DNA of 64,000 nucleotides from Aquilaria yunnanensis (Eukaryota > Streptophyta > Magnoliopsida > Malvales > Thymelaeaceae): assembly GCA_039654915.1 (NCBI GenBank), contig CM077597.1, positions 38,166,001 to 38,230,000 of the forward strand, written 5' to 3'. Below, piece after piece: positions 46,201 to 58,700 of this stretch (position 1 is the stretch's first letter; each line of letters starts with the position of its first letter). The notes beneath the pieces were generated by a model that did not search any database, had not been told where the DNA came from, and worked only from the letters and a program-made list of their open reading frames with translations. Made by a program: the position numbers and the translations under genes.

Positions 46201-47299
46201 GGTATTTGACTTCCCTTATTATACCGACATGCAAGATTCATTAATTTTTTTTTTATATAAAGTTGTTCTTATGTGCCGAGATGCTGCATTTTTTCTGCTG
46301 AATTGGCTTTCCTTCGGGGTGTACTTTTAAGCTATGCTAGATTTTGTCTGGATTTATTCCAGGCATATCCTTCAAGGAGTAAGTGAATAAATCTCTGTTC
46401 ATTGATGAAAGAAATACAAGACTTTCTTTTACACCTTCGGCCAACTTTTTCCCAATTCAGGTGCTGCAGCCTGAGACTAACCTATATCCTTCATTTCTAC
46501 ATTCTCACTATCACCCTTTTCCCCCTTAACCTATCCTTGGCAAGTGTACCTTCCTTTCCCAAAGTCTACATATGAACTTTACCAAGGTTCTACGTTGCTT
46601 TGACAAACACTTTCCTTACTTTGTCTTGGTCAATGAATATTCTATGTCCCCCTCCTTTGGCTTGAAGGTGATCATTGGGTGTTTCACATCCATCCAAAGG
46701 TGGAAGTTACCTTGCATTTGCATTCTACGTCCCCTTCATTGTATGATGATGCAACATTTATGACAACAAATCCTGTAATTGTGGAGGCAAACAACTCTTC
46801 GCCTGAGATGGCCAATATGCTTTTCAACATGAGTCGCAGGTTGATCCATCCCAAGATAGGAAGCTCTACTAGGCTGACCCCAAAGGTTGGGGAAGTCATG
46901 GGTTTGAGATCACTTTCAAGGATGCCCAAACTTGGTAGCAAATGTGCAAACAATATGTCAACATTTGAGATGTTATCCTAAAGCACTCTCTGAACATCCC
47001 AATCTCTAATGCTTACCATGATTAGAAATGGGTCATCCTGTGGAAATTTCACCACTGACCCATCCCTTTTGGTGATCTTGTTTGCGGGACTGTCGTACTC
47101 TATCATCCCCACTTCTCTCACCTTACTCTTTCTTTCAATCGAGGGTATTTCAGTTGTGACTATCTGAATGACCCCCGCCGAAGGTGGAGGATGTTTTCAT
47201 GGACTTCTGTTAATGCAACGTCTATAGGAGTCATACTCCCCATCTTCTCCTTTTTTTTCATCATCTATTTTTTCCTAGGACTTGGCTGAGGGCATTCAT
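46201..47299 (-). pseudogene. D protease and linker (degenerate)
   Basis: On the minus strand about 47035-46860 reads DDPFLIMVSIRDWDVQRVL, a stop, DNISNVDILFAHLLPSLGI and ELPILGWINL. The layout is that of the Tat retropepsin, but the active-site triplet is D-N-I instead of D-S/T-G. Between this and RT (46200-46660) is decayed linker in several frames. Upstream to 47300 is Gag-Pro spacer with acidic and Lys-rich patches. Confidence 0.65.
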
Positions 47300-48241
47300 A
47301 AGTAATGTTGATGCTACCTTTGCTAAATTAAGGACTCGATGTACTTCCTCAGCTGGAAGCAATCCTTAGTGTCGTGCCCATGGTCCTGGTGAAATTGGCA
47401 ATATTTCTTCATGTTTTTCTTGTTGTTCGAAGTCATGGCCTCCAGACGTTGAATTGAAGCTAATTGCCTTTCAAAGGCCATTAGAATATTTGTCCTTGTG
47501 GTGTTTAGGGGGTGAACGTCACTGGCTTTTTGCCCTTAGATTTTTTAGGTCTACCTCCTCATTCGACATGACTTTGACCTTCGGACAGATGGTGATTAGT
47601 CTTTGGCCCTCCCATCATTTGCTCCTCAGCTATCATTTGTTGTTCTGCCCTTAGCTAAAATTATCCAAGGGTCTCCGGGGGATCCTTCAAAAACTCATAG
47701 AAAAGTAACGAATCCCTCATGAAACCTTGGATCGTAGCCAAAATCTAAATTCTTGGGCGAGAGTTTAGAACATTGAGTGCCTCTCAGTTGAACCTTTCAA
47801 CATAGTCCCAAATGGTCTCCCCATTCTTTTGGGCTATGTCAAACATTTGAACTGGCATCTTTGCTATTGGTCTGCTCTCGATGAATAATTACGTGAATGC
47901 TGTGGATAACTCTTCGAACCCCATAATTGTTCCGGGTGCCAATGAGTTGTACCATGTCATAGCTGGTCCCAAAAATGGTAGTCTGAAACACTTGCAGAAT
48001 GTGGCATCATCAGCTCAATACAACACCAAAGTCCTTTTATACTTGGTTAGGTGTGCTTGGGGATCTTTTCGCCCATCATAGGTCTCCAGGCGAGGTACCC
48101 AAAAGTCACTAGGCATTAGCACTTCTACTACTACTCGGACAAATGGTGACTCATCTCCGATGAAGGTCTCATACAACCTTGACTAGATGGGTCTCTGGGA
48201 GACCTATTTCTCCATCTTTTCCAACCTCTCTAAGACCTTCT
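47300..48241 (-). pseudogene. D gag, main domain (degenerate)
   Basis: The minus strand carries a retrotransposon Gag domain: PRLETYDGRKDPQAHLTKYK, ADDATFCKCFRLPFLGPA, then MTWYNSLAPGTIMGFEELS, and DYVERFN with a conserved acidic context. It then reaches a Lys-rich C-terminus (GGRPKKSKGKKPV). Stops are scattered (several TAG/TAA from CAG/CAA). The A-family solo LTR cuts it at 48246, and the remaining N-terminal part lies at 52152-52219 and 62085-62518. Confidence 0.8.
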
Positions 48242-48246
48242 CCATC

Positions 48247-51200
48247 TATTACCACCTCACCAAAATGGGAGAATTACAAGTGTAGTATAATGGTCAAAAG
48301 ACCATTATATTGTGTAATTCTCATCATAGTGATTAAAATGTGAGGAGTAAAAGGCAAGATCAACACCTCCTTAAAAGTGTTCCAAGTTGGTAACTTAGCC
48401 CCAAAGAAATGCCTTAAAGATTACTCATTTATCAAGCAACCGATGGACTTTTTTGTAAGATTTTGGAAATTTGGGTACTCAATTGCAAAACTCTCATAAA
48501 AGAGATTTGGAGAGTTATAAGAAGGATATGAATGGTATGAAAGTGCTATTGGAGAATCAAATTGCTTATGGAAGAGAACTAAGGTCAAAGAAAACACAAA
48601 AAGGCATAAAGGACCTAAGTGTTCTAATGTAGGCCTTAAGATGTGTATGCCTTTGACTTAAGTCATATGGTGAAATTGTGGGGTTTTCCCACCTAAGGAG
48701 GGGCTGCTAAAGCAACGTAAGGATGGTCAAATGTGGACCAAGAGATTAAGATAAAGAAACCGTAGTCTTGTAGCAGGGAAAATGACTTTAGACAAGGTTA
48801 AGACTACTTAAGTGCGTTTAGTGTACTTTTGACCATTTAAGTAGTTAACACCACCTTTTCTTCTCTCATATTTAGCCATACCAGCCAAGGGTTGCAGTCC
48901 ACCCTCCTCCACACTTTTTCCATAGCCACCATACCTTCAAACTCAAAACTACTTGCAATTGAAGTCAAGGAAGTGTAATTGGAAGCTATTTAGTGCTAAG
49001 ACTTGAGTGCACCTAGGATCAAGCTCCAATTTCAGCATACCCCTCAAGGTAAGGGTTTTCTTGCTTTCATGGGTTGTTTTCTATATTTTCAAGCAACCAT
49101 AGAGCTAAGGCTAAGCTTGGAAGAGAGCCATGAGCTTGATGAACTGAGCTTAGTGGGGAGACTACACTTATTGAAGGTTTTGTGACCTAGTGTCAAGTGT
49201 ACAAAGATGATTCTTAAATGAGGGTTTCTAGAGCCCAAAGTTAGTAAAAACTAATGTTAAAATCCTCCTAAGACCATGCGTTAGATTGAGGAGGATTGCC
49301 ACAGTGATTTGTTTATGTTTATTGTATGTTTTATGAACTAACCTATGGTTTATGTTGCTGCCGCATTTCATGTGTTTGATGGTTGTGAATGGCTGCTACA
49401 TTTGGTTGCTACATCTTGTATATATGCATTATGATTTTGTGTTTTATGGTATTTGGCTAAAATTTTTGAAGATGGCTACATTGCCTATGGAATCCAAGTG
49501 CTACCCCTACTAAGTTTCACAACAAAACTTACTCCCCTCAATTCTGCCATTTCAGGTCCAGTAGAAAGATCACATTTGAACTGACATTTTTTATTTGAGT
49601 TTTGATGTGAAATTTTAGTTATTTTAACTTCCATGTATCTATTTGTGATCTGGAAAGTTTGGTGATTTTAGGAGGACATTGGGCATTTTCAATGATGGTG
49701 CTTATTGTGTTTTGCTTCAACTGTCCAGCATCCTGTTTCTAGAGTCCATTGTGTCTTAGGCACGCCTGTAACTTAGGGTGCGTATTTATCTGGGTTAATA
49801 CCATTATGTAGTGCATGTATGCATGTACATGCAGTGTATGTAAAATGAGACAAGTTTGTGAACATTTGAGTAATGTTTTGGCTATGCATGCGATGTGGTG
49901 CAAAGCTGCCTAAGTGTGATTGATAGGCTGCTTACTTATAAATTTTGTTTTGGGCACATAAAGTTGCTAGATGCAAGGGCATGTAATTCATATGTGTATT
50001 GGACCTGTATGGGATAGCCTTGGAGGGCTTACCCCTTGTGAATAAAGTGTTTACACACTTATAAAATTTTTGTGTGGGCAAAATGGTCGTAAAGTGACCG
50101 AAATTTTGACTCTGCACTGAAAATGTTTTATCTCCCTGTGTAGAATGAATATTGGTATGAAATTTTTTCCAAAACTAGAGCACATCTGGAGGTTGAAATG
50201 GGCTTTTGAATTTATGAATTTGGATTCCTATAGCCAAAGATATGACATTGCAAATTTGGCTAAGTTACTATTCATTTAGTCAGAATTTTGTAACGAACTT
50301 TGAAAATCATAATTTGGTCCATAGGTGGTCTATTGATGTAAAACCAAATTTCTTGGTTTGATTATAGACTCTAATTGATAATGAAGCAAAGAAAATAGGG
50401 GGTTACATGGCTAGATTAATACAGTTTTTTGGAAAAAGTTTCAGGTGCAATGGTTGGTCACTTGCACTTAATAAGATTGCCTAATATGTGGTAGCCAAGA
50501 TTAAGACTTGTGCTAGTGTTTTCCTTCCTTGATGCCATGGTGTACATAAAATGTGAATATGTGTGTAATGGTTGGACCAATATGCACACATTTGCATAAT
50601 GCCCAAGAGGGCCACTTAAGTATGCATACTAAGGGTATTGTTCTGATGGCCTACAGAACATACTAATCCTGGGAGTTTTAATTCCAAAATTTTGGCACCA
50701 TAACTAGCCTACCCTGGAGTGGGTAATGATGGGTTTTAGGAGCCAAACAGCGCAGCAGAATTTAACCGAAACCGTTCAAGATCCAAGTGAAATGGGGTAA
50801 ACCAGGTGTTCGAAAATTTTCATACCTAATTTTTGGTTGAGATCTCTCACTCAACTGTAGAGTCGAATCACAAAACCTGAATAGTTGACGTGTTCAGGCT
50901 CTCTATGGTATCCACTTGAGCCTCTTGGGATCACCACGCTTCCACCACATCCCGGTAGATGCATTTCTCTTGCGCTCGCAGTGCTAGCTTATGTCCTCCA
51001 AGGAATTGCAAGAGAAGAGTGTGCCTGTCCTTTTGGGAGGCTAGGGCAAGGAGACCTATGAATTTCTCACTAGAAGTTGTATTTATAGTGAGACTCAACT
51101 TCCAGGCCTAACAGGTTTCAAAGCCCTAATCCAATTAGGCTTTAATTTCGGGCTTAATAATGGCTCAACTACTGGACCCATTATTAATACGAAATTATTG

Positions 51201-52151
51201 TGAAACCAAAACCCAAATTATTAGCCCATGCACTCTAATGATCCAAATAGCTCTATGTGTGTGACCCAATAGGCTCTTACCACGTTGGCAATGATCATAA
51301 ATCACATTTATGATCATAAGCAATGAGCGGTGTCTAGTAACACATCATTGCTACCCAAGTGATGAGATTGTCGATGATTCGACTAAACCTTTATGATCAT
51401 CATCGATATATGCCATTGTCCCTTTGTCCAAGATATCAAGACTAAGCACGAGACATGGAATCTGTCACTCTCGTATAGCCCAATCTTTGGTTTCTTGATT
51501 ATCGAGTAGACCAACTTAAACTGATGACATTGATATCGTATATCAATTCATCTGAGCATGGCCATGCATTTTTTTTTAAGTCTTACTCTATCAAGGGGCC
51601 CGAAGATATCACTCCCGTTACATAGGAGGGACAAATCCCATCTTGATCATACAAATCCCTCTGCATGATATGTGACATACCCAATGACCTCCTTCAAGTT
51701 TACTCAGTTACGAGCAGCAAAAGAAAGTATCAAAGTATGTGACTCACATGTAGGGAACCTTGATGATCTTAGGTCGAAGGACTACATATACCATAATCAC
51801 TATGAGAATCACTTATGACACTCATATAACGATCCATGTAGTGTTCTCATGGTGGGTCGGTCCAGTACACAAGTTCTCCAACTTGTACGCATATGTAGAC
51901 TACATGTCTCATATTAGTCTCCACATATGCTAGTCGTTATGTATTATTACAACCCGCTCCATAATAATACTAGACCAGGGACGTTTAAGAATATCATTGT
52001 TCTAGGGTTACAATTATGTTTGTTAAGTTACGTAGAAACAAAACAATAAACATAATTGCTGGATTAATACCTTAATAAAATATCATGACTCAATGTGCAA
52101 AAATACAATCATCTCATGATTGGCTTTTGGGCACAACACTAACAGGTAACA
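48247..52151 (+). repeat. A-family solo LTR in D gag, itself split by copia C4
   Basis: It starts TATTACCACC (for TGTTACCACC) and ends GGTAACA. It runs opposite to A1, about 2.48 kb without C4. A perfect TSD CCATC flanks it (48242-48246 and 52152-52156). No internal gypsy sequence is attached, so it is a solo LTR. Confidence 0.93.
50727..52144 (-). repeat. Copia family C solo LTR (C4) near the end of the A solo LTR
   Basis: A 1.42-kb LTR on the minus strand (left edge TGATGGGTTTTAGGAGCC, right edge cacaacactaaca) is flanked by a perfect TSD GGTAA (50722-50726 and 52145-52149). It landed two bases short of the terminus of the A LTR. Hairpin and TATA context are present in reverse orientation. 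Confidence 0.93.
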
Positions 52152-52219
52152 CCATCAAGACACTAGTGTTGTCTTCTTCTCATTGGTAGGAATGATGTGG
52201 GAAAGGGAAGTGGTCTCTT
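52152..52219 (-). pseudogene. Short piece of D gag between two inserted LTRs
   Basis: These bases lie between the TSD of the A solo LTR and copia LTR C5. They match neither LTR and by position are D gag N-terminal sequence. They are too short to show a domain. Confidence 0.55.
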
Positions 52220-54170
52220 TGTAGTGTTTCGAGAGAAAAACAAGCACAACGGAATATAACTTAAACCCTCCAGGATCCATGTAAAATAGGGTAAATCGGG
52301 TTTTCAAAATTTTCATACCTAATTTAGTTGAGATCTTTCACCCAACTGTTGAGTCAAATCATAAAACCTGAACAATTGACATGTTTAAGCTCTCTATGGT
52401 ATCCACATGAGCCTATTGGGATCACCACACCTCCACCACATCCCAATAGATGCGTTTCTCTTCTGCTCACAGTGCTAGCTTGCGTCCTCTAAGGAATGGA
52501 AAGAGAAGAGTGCAGCTGGTTTTTCAGAACTCTTCCAATTTCATCCTTTTTGGGAGGCTAGGCCAAGAATAGTGAATTTCTCACTATATGGTTTATTTAT
52601 AGTGAGACTCAACTGTTAGTGTTGTTCCCAAAAGCCAAACATGAGATGATTGTATTTTTTGCACATTGAGCCATGATATTTTATTAAGTCATTAATCCAA
52701 CAATTATGTTTGTTGTTTTGTTTCTATGTAACATAATAAACATAATTGTAACCCTAGAATAATGATATTCTCAAATGTCCTTGGTCTCGTACTATTGTGG
52801 AGCGGATTGCAATAATACATAACTACCATATGTGGAGTCTAATATGAGATATGTAGTCTACATATGGGTACAAGTTGGAGAACTTGTGTACTGGACCGAC
52901 CCACCATGAGAACACTACATGGATCGTTATATGAGTGTCATAAGTGATTCTCATAGTGATCATGGTATATGTAGTCCTTTGACCTAAGGTCATTAAGGTT
53001 CCCTACATGTGAGTCACATACTTTGATACTTTCCTTTGTTGCTCGTAACCAAGTGAACTGGAAGGAGGTCATTGGGTCTGTCATATATCATGCGGAGGGA
53101 TTTGTATGATCAAGATGGGATTTGTCCCTCTTATGTAATGGGAGTGATATCTTCGAGCCCCTTGATAGAGTAAGACTTAGAAAAATGCATGGCCATGCTC
53201 GGATGAGTTGATATACGATATCAATGTCATCAGTTTAAGTTGGTCTACTCGGTAATCAAGAAACCAAAGATTGGGCTATACAAGAGTGACACATTCCATG
53301 TCTCGTGTTTAGTCTTGATATCTTGGACAAAGGGACAATGGCATATATCAGTAATGATCATAAAGATTTAGTCGAATCACTGACAATCTTGTCACTTGGG
53401 TAGCTAGACACCGCTCATTGTTTATGATCATAAATGTGATTTATGATCATTGCCAACGTGGTAAGAGCCTATTGGGTCGCACACATAGAGCTATTTGGAT
53501 CATTAGAGTGCATGGGCTAATTATTTGGGTTATGGTTTCACAATAAGTTCGTATTAATAATGGGCCCAAGAGTTGAGCCATTATTAAGCCCGAAATTAAA
53601 GCCTAATTGGATTAGGGCTTTGAAACCCATTAGGCCTCGAAGTTGAGTCTCACTATAAATACAAATTTTAGGGAGAAATTTGTGCTTCTTGCCCTAGCCT
53701 CCCAAAAGAACGTCCACACTCTTTTCTTGCAATTCCCTGGAGGACACAAGCTTGCACTCCGAGCGTAAGAAAAACACATCTGCCGGGATATGGTGGAAGC
53801 ATGGTGATCCTGAGAGGCTCTTGTGGATACCATAGAGAGCTTGAACACGTCAACTGTTCATGCTTTTTTTATACTTTTTCCTTTGTTTGATGGACAGAAG
53901 TTAGATGACGTGCTGGTCAAAAGGGTTGGCTGACCCATTTTGCCAAGTAGAGAGGCTGAGTTGCCCCGATTTCAATTTCAGGGGTGAAGTTGTCGTGGTT
54001 GGCCTTGTTTGGGGGTTTTAGGTGTATTTAGGCAAAAAAAAAAAGAACCCACACGCCGCACACACCGTTTCCTTCAGCTGTCTCGTCTAAACATACATAC
54101 AAGCCAAGTAAGAAATCCAACTTCGCCATACGTGCCTCACCGCCCTGCCCACCGTAAATTGCTGAGTTTG

Positions 54171-54180
54171 GTCACGTGAC
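54171..54180. promoter_or_regulatory. Palindromic G-box in the captured fragment
   Basis: GTCACGTGAC is a perfect 10-bp palindrome around CACGTG, the plant bZIP/bHLH site, about 200 bases upstream of the syntaxin-like ATG. It was probably part of the source gene promoter. Confidence 0.6.
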
Positions 54181-54190
54181 AATCAGTTCA

Positions 54191-54284
54191 CAGGTCCTTT
54201 CTCTTCTCATCCTCCCTCGAGTTCACTTTATTTCTTACAGGTCCTTTCTCTTCTCATCCTCCCTCGAGTTCCCTTTATTTCTTA
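54191..54284 (+). repeat. 47-bp tandem duplication in the captured leader
   Basis: Two adjacent 47-bp copies (54191-54237 and 54238-54284) starting caggtcctttctcttc differ at one base (gttcactt versus gttccctt). The sequence is CT-rich, like a plant 5' leader. Confidence 0.95.
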
Positions 54285-54383
54285 CTCTCCTTGCTCCTCC
54301 ATGGGACAACCTCAAATCTTATAGCCAAAGCTGCGGATCTGAATCTGAGCTCGGTGATTGTGCGATCGAGCTTCCGTTTGATC

Positions 54384-54494
54384 ATGGCGACAAGGAATCG
54401 CACGTTGATATTTAGAAAATACTGGGATGCGTTAAAGAGCATTAGAGTTCCATTGAGCTCATCGCCGGCATCTTCTTTAGCACTTCATTTGTAA
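54384..54494 (+). pseudogene. N-terminal fragment of a SYP41/42/43-type syntaxin (Qa-SNARE)
   Basis: The 36-codon frame begins MATRNRTLIFRKYWDALKS, followed by a Ser/Pro-rich stretch, then a stop. Plant SYP4 syntaxins, Qa-SNAREs of the trans-Golgi network, begin with nearly the same residues and continue into a Ser-rich linker. In the Tlg2/syntaxin-16 family this N-peptide (RxRTxLFxxYR) binds the SM protein VPS45. One change stands out: Trp where the family has Arg after FRKY. The Habc, SNARE and membrane-anchor segments are absent, so it cannot act as a SNARE. Only the first ~20 residues support the assignment. It lies downstream of the copia LTR TATA box on the same strand. Confidence 0.75.
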
Positions 54495-54689
54495 TCGGAC
54501 GTTGTACTAATGCTGCAATGAACTGAATCAGCAAATGCAAAAGTTGCAGTTCTGTTGGTATACCATAGAGATCTCAACTGAAAATTAGGTATAAAAATTT
54601 TCGAACACCTAGTTTACCTCACTTCACTTGGATCCTGGAGGGTTTCAGTTAAATTTAACTGTGCTTGTTTGGCTCTCGAAACCCAACAG

Positions 54690-54701
54690 TGGTATCAGAG
54701 C
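54690..54701 (+). other. Primer-binding site of C2
   Basis: TGGTATCAGAGC, perfect initiator Met-tRNA complement, one base after the LTR. Confidence 0.95.
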
Positions 54702-55781
54702 TACTAGTGAAACTACCGCCCGCTGACCGCCAGCAGGACCGCCGTATGTAAAGCGCCACATAAATAAAAACTGGTTAATCAAAGTGCGTTAATTGGCATG
54801 CATTTGTTGAATGAGATTTGACATGTTATGCTGATTGGTGGTTGTAGCATGGTGCACAGTTATAGCCCTTGATTGGTTGTACTTGTAAATACGGCCTATG
54901 AGTCGTGCCTTCTCTTGTTACTCTCGTTGTACATTCTCTTCTCACCTTACTCCCCTCGAATGTAACTCAAAGTTTCTATTATTGATGTAATGGTACATTA
55001 TGGGATCATCCAAGGTAGTATGTCGAAGGAGGTGACAACAAAAGGGCAACCAAGAAAGGCGAAGAAAGAGCTTATGAAGACCCTTTTCTTTTCTTAGGCT
55101 TTTATGATATTCTCATTGGCTTGAGAATATCGCATAGTTTGGGCTATAACCATGTCATGTTTACTTTCTTATTAGCATGAGATGCATGTTTACTATTTTT
55201 ATGTGATGCATGTATAAGACAACCAGAGATAACAAATTGGTGAGATCAACGAAAAATCCCTCAAACAAATATTAAGTCATTAAATGTGATGCCTTCCAAA
55301 TGTTGGCACTCGTCAAGACTTTGATCAACATTGGGTGGGTTTGCCAAAGCAAAGCACCTATGTTCATCTTGGTAAGGTGTGATGGGATAATAGTGATATC
55401 CAAATTGCTAACTTTGGGTCCGACTTAACTAAGTCATCCTAATAGGATTAAGGACTTCGAGGCATAGAGTTGGGCTTAAGTTCCTGAGATGAGCTTGGAC
55501 AAGTGTTGTTCACCCAACTATCCAAGAGTTGCATAAGATGCAATTGGCAAGAAGTTGCCTACCTAAATAACTATAACTTGAGAGAAAAGCCAAAGCTGAC
55601 TGAGGTTGTGGTCAAATATGGATCTTGGCCCACTAGAATACCTTAACGCTGAGGTATTCTGAAAGAATATCGAGGGTTATTATTTTGAGTAAAATAGTGG
55701 GAGTATCGTTTAATAAAAGTCTTTATTAAATGAATTAAAATACATGGCTCTTAGACTGCATATTTACTGTTGTAGATAACA
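54702..55781 (+). other. Untranslated leader of C2
   Basis: About 1.1 kb parallel to the C1 leader, with no supported frame. Shorter than in C1 by about 0.4 kb, chiefly near its start. Confidence 0.7.
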
Positions 55782-58700
55782 ATGGCACAAAACACATCGA
55801 CACTTTTGTTGCGCTTGATCCTTGAGAAGGAAAAATTGAATGGGACTAACTTTCTCAAATAGTACCGAAACTTGAGGATAGTCCTTAAGCAAGAGAGAAA
55901 GGCTTATGTCCTAGAGCAGCCCATTCTGAATGAGCCTGTTGCCACTGCTCTAAGAGCTGAAAGGAATGCTCACAAGAGGCATTCTAATGATGCTTTAGAT
56001 GTTGCATGCCTCATGCTTATTACCATGGAATTTGAGCTTCAGAAGCAACATGAGAACATGGGGGCGTTTGATATGATCGAACATCTCAAAAAGCTTTTCT
56101 AAGAGCAAGCTAAAAATGAGAGGTTTGAGACCTCTAAGGCATTGTTTCAGTGCAACATGTCTGAGGGAAGTCCTGTGGGTCCTCATGTGCTCAAGATGAT
56201 TGGGTACATTGAGAATCTTGAGAGTTTGGGATTTGCTCTTTAGAAAGAGTTGGCTGTTGATGTAGTCTTGCAATCGTTGCCTGAAAACTACAATCAATTC
56301 GTCATGAACTATAACATGAATGACCTTGACAAGTCACTCCCTGAATTGGTCAACATGTTGAGAACTGCTGAGCAAAACCTTAAGAAGGCTAAACTCATTT
56401 TCATAGTTCAAAAGGGCAAAGGAAAGGGAAAAACCAACAAGAAGAAGGATAAAGCTAATGGAAAGTCCAATGCTAATTCTTCTTCAGTTGCACTAAAACC
56501 AAAGGGTGGTTTGGCAAAGGAAGGGGAGTGCTTCCATTGTAAGCAACCTGGACACTAGAAGCGCAACTGCAAGCTCTATCTTGAAGAACTTGCTAATAAA
56601 AAAGGAAGTAGGACTTCCACTTCGGGTATTTTTTGTTATAGAGGCTAACTTTTCTACTTCCTCATCTTGGGTATTGGATACTGGATGTGGATCTGACATT
56701 TGTGCAAATGTACAGGATCTAAGTAGAAGTAGATGATTGGCCCGAGGTGAAGTGGACCTACGTGTTGGAAATGGAGCAAGGGTTGCTGCCTTAGCCATAG
56801 GGACTTATGTTCTCACTTTACCTAGTGGATTAGTTTTAGAATTAGACAACTCCTGCTTTGTGCCTACTATTAGTAGAAATTTGATTTCTATTTTTTGTTT
56901 GGACAAGAAAGGTTTTTCATTTATAATAAAGGACAAATGTTGTTCTATTTATTTGAGTGAAATCTTTTATGGCAGTGCTCAACTTAGCAATGGGTTGTAT
57001 TTTCTAGACCTCGAAGATCCAATCTATAATGTGAATACCAAGAAGGCCAGATTAAATGATTCATACCCGACCCATCTCTGGCACTGTCGCTTGGGCCATA
57101 TAAATGAGACCCGCATATCCAAGCTCTATAAGGATGAACTCTTGGACTCATTTGATTTTGAATCATATGAGACATGTGAGTCATGTTTGTTGGGCAAGAT
57201 GACCAAAGCCCCATTCACAGGGGAAAGTGAAAGGGCTAATGACTTACTAGGACTCATACATTGTGATGTATGTGGCCCTATGTCTTCACATGCTAGAAGA
57301 GGTTTTTAATACTTCATTACTTTCACTGATGAGTTTAGCCGATATGGTTATGTGTATCTCATGAGACACAAGTTCAAAGAATTCAAGAATGAAGTAGAGA
57401 ATCAACTCGGGAAAAGTATCAAAGTGCTTCAATCAGATCGAGGTGAAGAGTACTTAGATCGAGAATTCCTTGACTATCTGAAGGAGTGTGGTATAGTATC
57501 ACAACTCACTCCACCAAGTACACCACAATGGAATGGTATATCTGAAAGGAGAAATCAAACTCTGTTAGACATGGTTGTCTCTATGATAAGTCAAGCTGAC
57601 CTTCCAAACTCCTTTTGGGGACATGCTCTAAAGACAGCTGCTTTTACACTAAACTGAGTTCCATCTAAATCAGTTCAAAAGGCACCATATGATATATGGA
57701 GTGGGAGGTGTCCCAATTTATCTTTTATGAAGATTTGGGGCTGTGACGCTTATCGAAACATCAATCCTCTGACAAACTAAGGCCCAAATCTCAAAAATGC
57801 CTTTCTATTGGGTATACCAAAGAAAAAAAGGGTTTGTTTGCACGAGCTGGTGTCTTTTTAGAGAAAAATTTTATCTCTAAAGGAACTAGTGGGAGGAAAG
57901 TAGAACCTGAAGAAATTTAAGAACAACAAGGAGACATCGAACCTGAAATAGAACCTGAACAGATACCACAAGATGTTGTGGTTGAAGAGTCTGTTCCTGT
58001 AGCACAGAGCCCACGTAGGTCTGGTAGGATTCGGCGTGAGCCTGAGAGATATGGATTTCTCGTGACTCACACTGGTGATGCTCATTGATCAGGATGAGCC
58101 CACAACCTACCAGCAAGCTATGTCGGGGCCAAACTCTGAGAAGTGGCTAGTGGCCATGAAATCCAAGATGAAATCCAAGATGAAATCCATGTATGAAAAC
58201 CAACTATGGACTTTCGTTGACCCACCTGATGGGATAAAACCCATGGGGTGCAAATGGGTTTTCAAGAAGAAAACTGACATGGATGGTAATGTGATTACCT
58301 TTAAAGGATGACTGGCTGCAAAAGGTTTCAAGCAAATTCATGGTATTGACTATGATGACACTTTTTCACCAGTTGTTATGCTTAAATCCGTTTGAATTCT
58401 GTTCGCTATTGCTGTACGCTATGATTATGAGATATGGCAAATGGATGTCAAAACTGCATTCCTAAATGGAAAGCTACTTGAGGATGTATACATGACACAA
58501 CCTAGGGGTTTTGTCACTCCTGAGAATGCCAATAAAGTGTGCAAGTTGCAAAGGTCTATTTATGGACTGAAGCAAGCTGCTTGAAGTTGGAATCTTCATT
58601 TTGATAAAGCAATCAAAAAGTTTGGTTTTATCAAAAATAAAGATAAACCTTGTGTCTACAAGAAGGTTGGTGGGAGCGCTATTGTCTTCTTGGTGTTCTA

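Larger units (their letters stand above)
53861..54559 (+). other. Captured host-gene fragment (promoter, leader and first coding bases of a SYP4-type syntaxin gene)
   Basis: This 699-bp segment is absent from the 3' LTR of C2 and every other copia LTR here. It is unlike its surroundings: GC-richer, with poly-A and pyrimidine-rich tracts, a G-box, a 47-bp tandem duplication in a CT-rich leader, and an ATG opening a recognisable plant syntaxin N-terminus. On the right it ends against a repeated copy of ataccatagag, which also occurs 34 bases before its left edge. About 60 bases of LTR are missing there. This pattern fits break repair with filler DNA and template switching. I see no terminal inverted repeats, no poly-A tail and no TSD. 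Confidence 0.75.
52614..54688 (+). repeat. 5' LTR of C2 with a 699-bp foreign insert
   Basis: The LTR runs from TGTTAGTGTTG to cgaaacccaaca. It matches the 3' LTR up to gtcaactgttca at 53860 and again from ataccatagag at 54560; between them is unrelated sequence. The hairpin is at 53424-53450 and the TATA box at 53654, upstream of the insert. Confidence 0.92.

Noticed and set aside
53861..54559. Captured fragment as a Helitron or Pack-MULE
   Set aside because: No TC...CTRR ends with hairpin, no long terminal inverted repeats, no 9-bp TSD; the right edge is a local LTR repeat.
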